Positions 5,906-7,199 of a stretch of 7,199 nt of DNA are shown piece after piece (position 1 is the stretch's first letter; every line of letters starts with the position of its first letter). The DNA is from Planctomycetota bacterium (GTDB lineage: Bacteria; Planctomycetota; Planctomycetia; Pirellulales; Pirellulaceae): contig JAEZAS010000356.1 of the NCBI GenBank assembly GCA_023430365.1, positions 1 through 7,199 on the forward strand. Direction: 5' to 3'. Below the pieces are notes generated by a model that was not told where the DNA came from, did not search any database, and saw nothing but the letters and a program-made list of their open reading frames with translations. Position numbers and translations under genes: made by a program.

Positions 5906-6295
5906 ATGATTCGCGCTCTTGCTCTCGCCTCGGTTTTCGCCGCTACGCTCGTCATCGCTCCTGCCGTGCAGGCCGCCGACGATCCGACCGGCACCTGGAA
6001 GTGGTCGACGACGTTCAACAACCAGACTCGCGAAACCACCCTCAAGCTGAAGCTGGAAGACGGCAAGCTGACCGGCGCCATCGTCGGCCGGAACGATCGG
6101 GAGACCCCGATCGAAGACGGCAAGTATGAAGACGGCAAGGTTTCGTTCAGCATTACCCGCTCGCGCGGCGAGCAGAAGTTCACCAGCAAGTACAGCGGCG
6201 CCGTGAGCGGCGACACGATCAAGGGCACCATCGAGATGCCGGGCCGCGACGGTCAGACCCGCAGCCGCGAATGGGAAGCGAAGAAGGCTCAGTAA
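5906..6295 (+). CDS. small secreted protein, beta-rich, unknown function
   Basis: The product is 129 residues. A typical Sec signal peptide covers residues 1-23 (MIRALALASVFAATLVIAPA then VQA), with likely cleavage before ADDPTGTW. The mature part is about 106 residues. It alternates charged and hydrophobic residues, with Gly-Asp/Asp-Gly turns: GTWKW at 29-33, then LKLKLEDGKLTG, EDGKYEDGKVSF, YSGAVSGDTIKGTIE. This suggests a small all-beta fold, such as a lipocalin-like or sandwich domain, with strands joined by D-G turns. It has no cysteines and no catalytic motif. Short secreted proteins of this 'GTW...DG.LTG...G..I...' style are common in planctomycetes, mostly uncharacterised. It lies 122 bp after the MORN/HEAT gene on the same strand with its own strong ribosome binding site, and is probably a separate, well-expressed unit. 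The structured region after the stop could be its 3' UTR. Confidence 0.8.
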   Translation: MIRALALASVFAATLVIAPAVQAADDPTGTWKWSTTFNNQTRETTLKLKLEDGKLTGAIVGRNDRETPIEDGKYEDGKVSFSITRSRGEQKFTSKYSGAVSGDTIKGTIEMPGRDGQTRSREWEAKKAQ

Positions 6296-6335
6296 CGCTG
6301 GGCGCGCTGCTCGGCGAGCGAGATTGTGGTATGCG

Positions 6336-6538
6336 AGCGTGATGGGGCGTCTTCTTGCGGGGCGGCCCGGAGGCGGTTCGCCTCCGGCTGCTTTCCAAAG
6401 AAGAAGCCACCTCAGCCGGCGGATCACATCCGCCGGAAAACCCCGCGAGGACATTACCACGCTGCTGCGACCCGCAGGCGAAGCACATTCGCGACCGGAA
6501 CGATGGGCCGGGGACCGGAAAGGTCTCCGGCCTTTTTT
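6336..6538 (+). ncRNA. candidate structured RNA ending in an intrinsic terminator
   Basis: No ORF here is convincing, but base pairing is dense. A closing stem pairs AGCGTG (6336-6341) with CACGCT (6458-6463), GTCTTC (6349-6354) with GAGGAC (6447-6452, one G-U pair), and GCGGGG (6357-6362) with CCCCGC (6441-6446). It encloses two perfect 9-bp hairpins: CCGGAGGCG/CGCCTCCGG (6367-6387, GTT loop) and CCGGCGGAT/ATCCGCCGG (6416-6436, CAC loop). After it come CTGC/GCAG (6465-6477), GCGAA/TTCGC (6478-6492) and the terminator. No promoter is evident just upstream, so it may be a 3' UTR or a processed RNA of the secreted-protein gene. It does not match tmRNA, RNase P, 6S or SRP landmarks known to me. 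The pairing is seen; RNA function is inferred. Confidence 0.4.
6506..6538 (+). terminator. intrinsic (rho-independent) terminator
   Basis: GGCCGGGGACC (6506-6516) pairs with GGTCTCCGGCC (6522-6532), an 11-bp stem with one G-U pair around the loop GGAAA. Six T residues (6533-6538) follow. This is a textbook plus-strand terminator. It lies 210 bp after the stop of the small secreted protein, which is far for a simple 3' UTR and supports a distinct RNA before it. Confidence 0.92.
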
Positions 6539-6590
6539 ATGCGCAGAGCAGAGGAGCCTCTTGGCACATTGCTCTACATGTCGTATTGTA

Positions 6591-6619
6591 TTGACAAGCT
6601 ATTGAAAATATGGTATAAA
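6591..6619 (+). promoter_or_regulatory. near-consensus sigma-70 promoter
   Basis: TTGACA (6591-6596) is a perfect -35 and TATAAA (6614-6619) a near-perfect -10, with the optimal 17-bp spacer and an AT-rich surround. The start would be near 6626. It is by far the strongest promoter match in the window. It fires rightward, just after the terminator at 6506-6538, into a region without a recognised gene and toward a convergent gene. Confidence 0.8.
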
Positions 6620-6625
6620 CTGGCT

Positions 6626-6921
6626 TCGCATCCCTCGCGGCCATCTGGCCGCAGTGGGGCGTTCGCTGCTGCGCTGATCTCTCGCGCGGCGAATGGTTTG
6701 GCTCCTCGACGATGAAGAGCGTTCTTTGAAAATCAGGTGGTGTGACCCCCTAGTAAACGGGCGCGCACGAGGGGTTGTGAACTTTCGTGGACGATTTGCG
6801 CCAACTGCTTGCGGCGCCGGCAGATGAAGCGAAAACAGCGGTTGCGCTAGCTGTTGTGAAAGTGGTTGTCGCGCCCCTAGTAACGTGTTGATAAACCTCC
6901 CGGCATCGGGACGCAACGACG
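6626..6921 (+). other. predicted transcript without recognised gene (small RNA or small ORF)
   Basis: This is what the strong promoter would transcribe. Hairpins include GCGGCC/GGCCGC (6637-6652, loop ATCT), a TTCGC..GCGC / GCGC.GCGAA stem (about 6662-6693) and AACAGC/GCTGTT (6834-6855). GTTCTTTGAAAATCAG (6721-6736) resembles the spacer found after strong promoters of stable RNA operons in several phyla, but no rRNA follows. Weak short ORFs exist. One runs from ATG 6693 to 6827 (44 aa, MVWLLDDEER...). One runs from GTG 6787 to 6891 (34 aa, VDDLRQLLAAPADEAK...), with AGGGG about 13 nt upstream. One is a five-residue MKSVL at 6712-6729. None has a recognised family. A small RNA or leader is as likely as a peptide. 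Confidence 0.35.
6747..6883. repeat. 10-bp direct repeats with CTAG core
   Basis: CCCCTAGTAA occurs at 6747-6756 and again at 6874-6883, enclosing 117 bp. The core CTAG is usually rare in bacterial DNA, which makes two identical 10-mers this close less likely to be chance. The enclosed ends (ACGGGC... and ...GTCGCG) are not clear inverted repeats, so a target-site duplication is possible but not shown. Confidence 0.5.
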
Positions 6922-6950
6922 CCGCCCGCCGGAGTCTTTCCAGCGGGCGG
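6922..6950. terminator. strong GC hairpin, probable bidirectional terminator
   Basis: CCGCCCGC (6922-6929) pairs with GCGGGCGG (6943-6950). After one C/A mismatch, GG/CC continues the stem around the loop AGTCTTT. There is no T tail on either strand, so it is not a classical intrinsic terminator. Its place between convergent transcripts still fits a transcript-end hairpin. Confidence 0.5.
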
Positions 6951-6960
6951 TGGGCGGTCG

Positions 6961-6985
6961 GGTTCGGCGGGGCATTTGCCGAACC
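6961..6985. terminator. hairpin downstream of the leftward gene
   Basis: GGTTCGGC (6961-6968) pairs perfectly with GCCGAACC (6978-6985) around a 9-nt loop. It lies 50 bp beyond the stop of the leftward gene and is the first hairpin its transcript would reach. There is no T tail, so termination is inferred from position only. Confidence 0.45.
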
Positions 6986-7034
6986 TGAGCCGTTGGCGTT
7001 GGGTTAGCCGGTAGGATGCCAGTTCGTCGGGTGC

Positions 7035-7199
7035 TTACTTGACGAACAGGGCAGCCGAGTCGGCTTCGCCCAGGTCGAGGTTGTCGATATCGATCTCGTC
7101 GGTCGGGCCGGCGTTGTCGGTCGGGGCAGGGGTCTCGCCTTCGGCGGCCGGCAGTTCTTCGGTGGCTTCGGGGGCGGCGTCCGGAGCCCCTGCGGCAGG
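7035..7199 (-). CDS. C-terminus of an acidic Ala/Pro/Glu-rich protein (partial)
   Basis: This is the last 54 codons of a leftward gene entering from the right edge; the stop TAA is the complement of 7035-7037. The visible residues are low-complexity for about 34 positions (PAAGAPDAAPEATEEL, then PAAEGETPAPTDNAGPTD). They end in a more ordered acidic tail, EIDIDNLDLGEADSAALFVK. Ala/Pro/Glu linkers like this are usually flexible spacers in secreted or envelope proteins, or disordered tails. The final IDIDNLDLGEADSAALFV may be a short binding or localisation segment. Strong codon bias (GCC, GAC, CTG, ACC) supports real coding. The main domain is outside the window, so no function is proposed. 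It is convergent with the transcript from the promoter at 6591-6619. Confidence 0.7.
   Translation of the reverse strand, partial: PAAGAPDAAPEATEELPAAEGETPAPTDNAGPTDEIDIDNLDLGEADSAALFVK

Noticed and set aside
5393..6460. Minus-strand open frame of 355 codons across the end of the MORN/HEAT gene and the secreted-protein gene
   Set aside because: It spans two well-supported plus-strand genes and their gap, and its composition is low-complexity Arg/Ser/Pro.
6326..6715. Plus-strand frames of 79-129 codons over the structured region
   Set aside because: They run through the hairpins, the intrinsic terminator and the promoter, and have no ribosome binding site or family resemblance.
6626..6921. 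rRNA operon leader, tmRNA, RNase P or 6S RNA
   Set aside because: The GTTCTTTGAAAAT segment is suggestive of a stable-RNA leader, but no rRNA follows and conserved landmarks of the other RNAs are not visible.

Overview
The window most likely comes from a planctomycete, probably of the Pirellulales type. This is inferred from protein style, not from a marker gene. One protein has the FSLRSLL-type membrane anchor typical of the phylum. Another has tandem STN-like modules, each followed by a 'SW-D-GGPG' motif. A third is a 75-residue protein of the 'GDELW' type. No rRNA, tRNA, CRISPR array, integrase or intact transposase was seen.

Layout. Positions 1-85 hold the start of a leftward gene with a Tat-type motif. 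Positions 86-811 are about 0.7 kb of non-coding DNA. They contain a 120-bp nested palindrome (351-470), an AT-rich patch with a DnaA-box-like 9-mer, and a TCCGTG motif repeated every 11 bp. Positions 715-1510 form a small array: two unrelated small ORFs (a three-helix membrane protein and a 75-aa soluble protein) separated by one complete 116-bp repeat and flanked by complementary partial copies of it. This looks like a two-cassette array whose unit boundary lies in an 11-bp stretch.

Positions 1591-5783 carry a tight two-gene operon with an ATGA overlap. The first gene encodes an 843-aa membrane-anchored protein with four STN-like modules. The second encodes a 554-aa membrane-anchored protein with MORN_2-type repeats followed by HEAT-like repeats. 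Both look like envelope-facing scaffolds, and their overlap suggests matched production and perhaps a shared complex. The function is unknown. Positions 5906-6295 encode a small secreted protein with a good Shine-Dalgarno site.

Positions 6296-7034 have no convincing protein gene but much structure. A stem-closed multi-hairpin region ends in a textbook intrinsic terminator (6506-6538). Next comes a near-perfect sigma-70 promoter (TTGACA, 17 bp, TATAAA) that points into about 330 bp with hairpins and only weak short ORFs. Two strong GC hairpins then separate it from a convergent leftward gene, whose acidic C-terminus fills 7035-7199.

The most interesting signals are the cassette-like array, the structured-RNA candidate, and the strong promoter with no recognisable gene.
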